A stretch of DNA of 22,495 nt, from contig CALCHM010000147.1 in the NCBI GenBank assembly GCA_937901345.1, positions 1-22,495 on the forward strand, in the 5' to 3' direction. Within the stretch, counting starts at the first letter, position 1; every line of letters starts with the position of its first letter. The DNA comes from an uncultured Prevotella sp. (lineage in GTDB: Bacteria > Bacteroidota > Bacteroidia > Bacteroidales > Bacteroidaceae). Below, one piece after another: positions 22,157 to 22,495 of this stretch. Made by a program: the position numbers and the translations under genes. The notes under the pieces were generated by a model. That model was not told the origin of the DNA and did not search any database. It was given only the letters and a program-made list of their open reading frames with translations.

Positions 22157-22495
22157 CTATTCTAAGCCTTCTACTACCTCGCTGATTTTCTGATCCATAT
22201 CCGCTTTTTCTTTTTTATCCTTTGTAAAACGGTCCAAAACGTCCGGAACCATATCGATGACCTTCGTCACCACATCCTGGTTTTTCACGTTTACAAGCTT
22301 TGCATGACCGTCCTTGATTCCCAGTACGCAGCTCGGGGAAATCTTTCCGCCCATACCGCCGCCGGCATTGTTCTTAGCACTACCGGTAAATGCACCGGCA
22401 CCTACGCCAAAAGAAACATCTACCAATGGCAAAATAATCGTATCACCAATATGAATTGCATCTCCTACCACTGTTTTGGTTGTAATGAAACTGTC
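22157..22495 (-). CDS. GerW/YtfJ-family sporulation-type protein, 5' partial
   Basis: The frame is open to the right edge, so the start lies outside the window. The visible 112 residues include KTVVGDAIHIGD, then TIILPLVDVSFGVGAGAF and a Gly-rich stretch (NNAGGGMGGKISPSCVLGI), then the strand-rich region ending in a charged helix (FTKDKKEKADMDQKISEVVEGLE). This is the GerW/YtfJ pattern. In Bacillus, YtfJ is needed for normal spore germination; homologs also occur in some non-spore-formers. The family is mainly Firmicutes and is unexpected beside Bacteroidales thrS. A GTG at 22471 looks like an internal Val and not the start. Horizontal transfer or an assembly join are both possible. Confidence 0.85.
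   Translation of the reverse strand, partial: DSFITTKTVVGDAIHIGDTIILPLVDVSFGVGAGAFTGSAKNNAGGGMGGKISPSCVLGIKDGHAKLVNVKNQDVVTKVIDMVPDVLDRFTKDKKEKADMDQKISEVVEGLE

Noticed and set aside
1..22495. tRNA or rRNA genes, insertion sequences, integrase or phage structural genes
   Set aside because: Read for by eye in the gaps on both strands; none found. No recombinase or transposase motif was seen among the proteins.

Overview
The window looks like a piece of a Bacteroidales genome, most like Prevotella or a relative. Core genes thrS, infC, rpmI and rplT lie in order on the minus strand. The promoters I can read fit the Bacteroidetes form (TTTG, about 19 bp, TAnnTTTG), and almost no gene has a Shine-Dalgarno site. 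The window is open at both ends: a RelA/SpoT-type gene runs in from the left and a GerW/YtfJ-type gene runs out at the right. The right-end gene belongs to a family best known from spore-forming Firmicutes, so it is either transferred DNA or a contig-end chimera.

Layout. (1) 1-2357: a RelA/SpoT homolog with an intact hydrolase domain and an apparently degenerate synthetase domain, then a small protein with a likely zinc site. (2) 2358-2898: no gene; a degenerate tandem repeat of about 40 bp. (3) 2899-3901: a broken copy of a NADAR plus HAD 5'-nucleotidase fusion gene. (4) 3993-5105: two coupled CX5R phosphatases (one PTP/DSP-like, one low-molecular-weight PTP) and a terminator. (5) 5174-8496: an AAA ATPase, two YbjN-like proteins and a multi-pass membrane protein. 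(6) 8488-9798: an intact copy of the NADAR-HAD fusion between two direct repeats of about 87 bp, the second of which carries a strong terminator. (7) 9955-13278: a tight operon encoding a NadD-like/NADAR fusion, a stand-alone NADAR protein, a Nudix/NrtR-like regulator and a macro-like/DUF1810 fusion. Its promoter carries two near-identical palindromes. (8) 13279-17775: a structured leader, rtcB (RNA ligase), a vWA protein, an ADP-ribosylglycohydrolase and a PP2C phosphatase. (9) 17776-21849: a gene-poor G-rich gap, then rplT, rpmI, infC and thrS on the minus strand. (10) 21850-22495: a gap and the partial GerW-type gene.

The main interest is 2.9-17.8 kb, and above all 8.6-17.8 kb. Four NADAR domains (one in a broken gene), a nucleotidyltransferase, a Nudix protein, a macro-like domain, an ADP-ribosylglycohydrolase, an RNA ligase and several phosphatases sit together. 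My inference is an accessory island that senses and undoes ADP-ribosylation or handles NAD-derived nucleotides, and repairs RNA. It is probably controlled by its own NrtR-like protein through the paired operators at 10073-10091 and 10125-10143. No ADP-ribosyltransferase or nuclease toxin is visible in the window, so the island looks like a repair, reversal or immunity module rather than a self-contained toxin-antitoxin pair.
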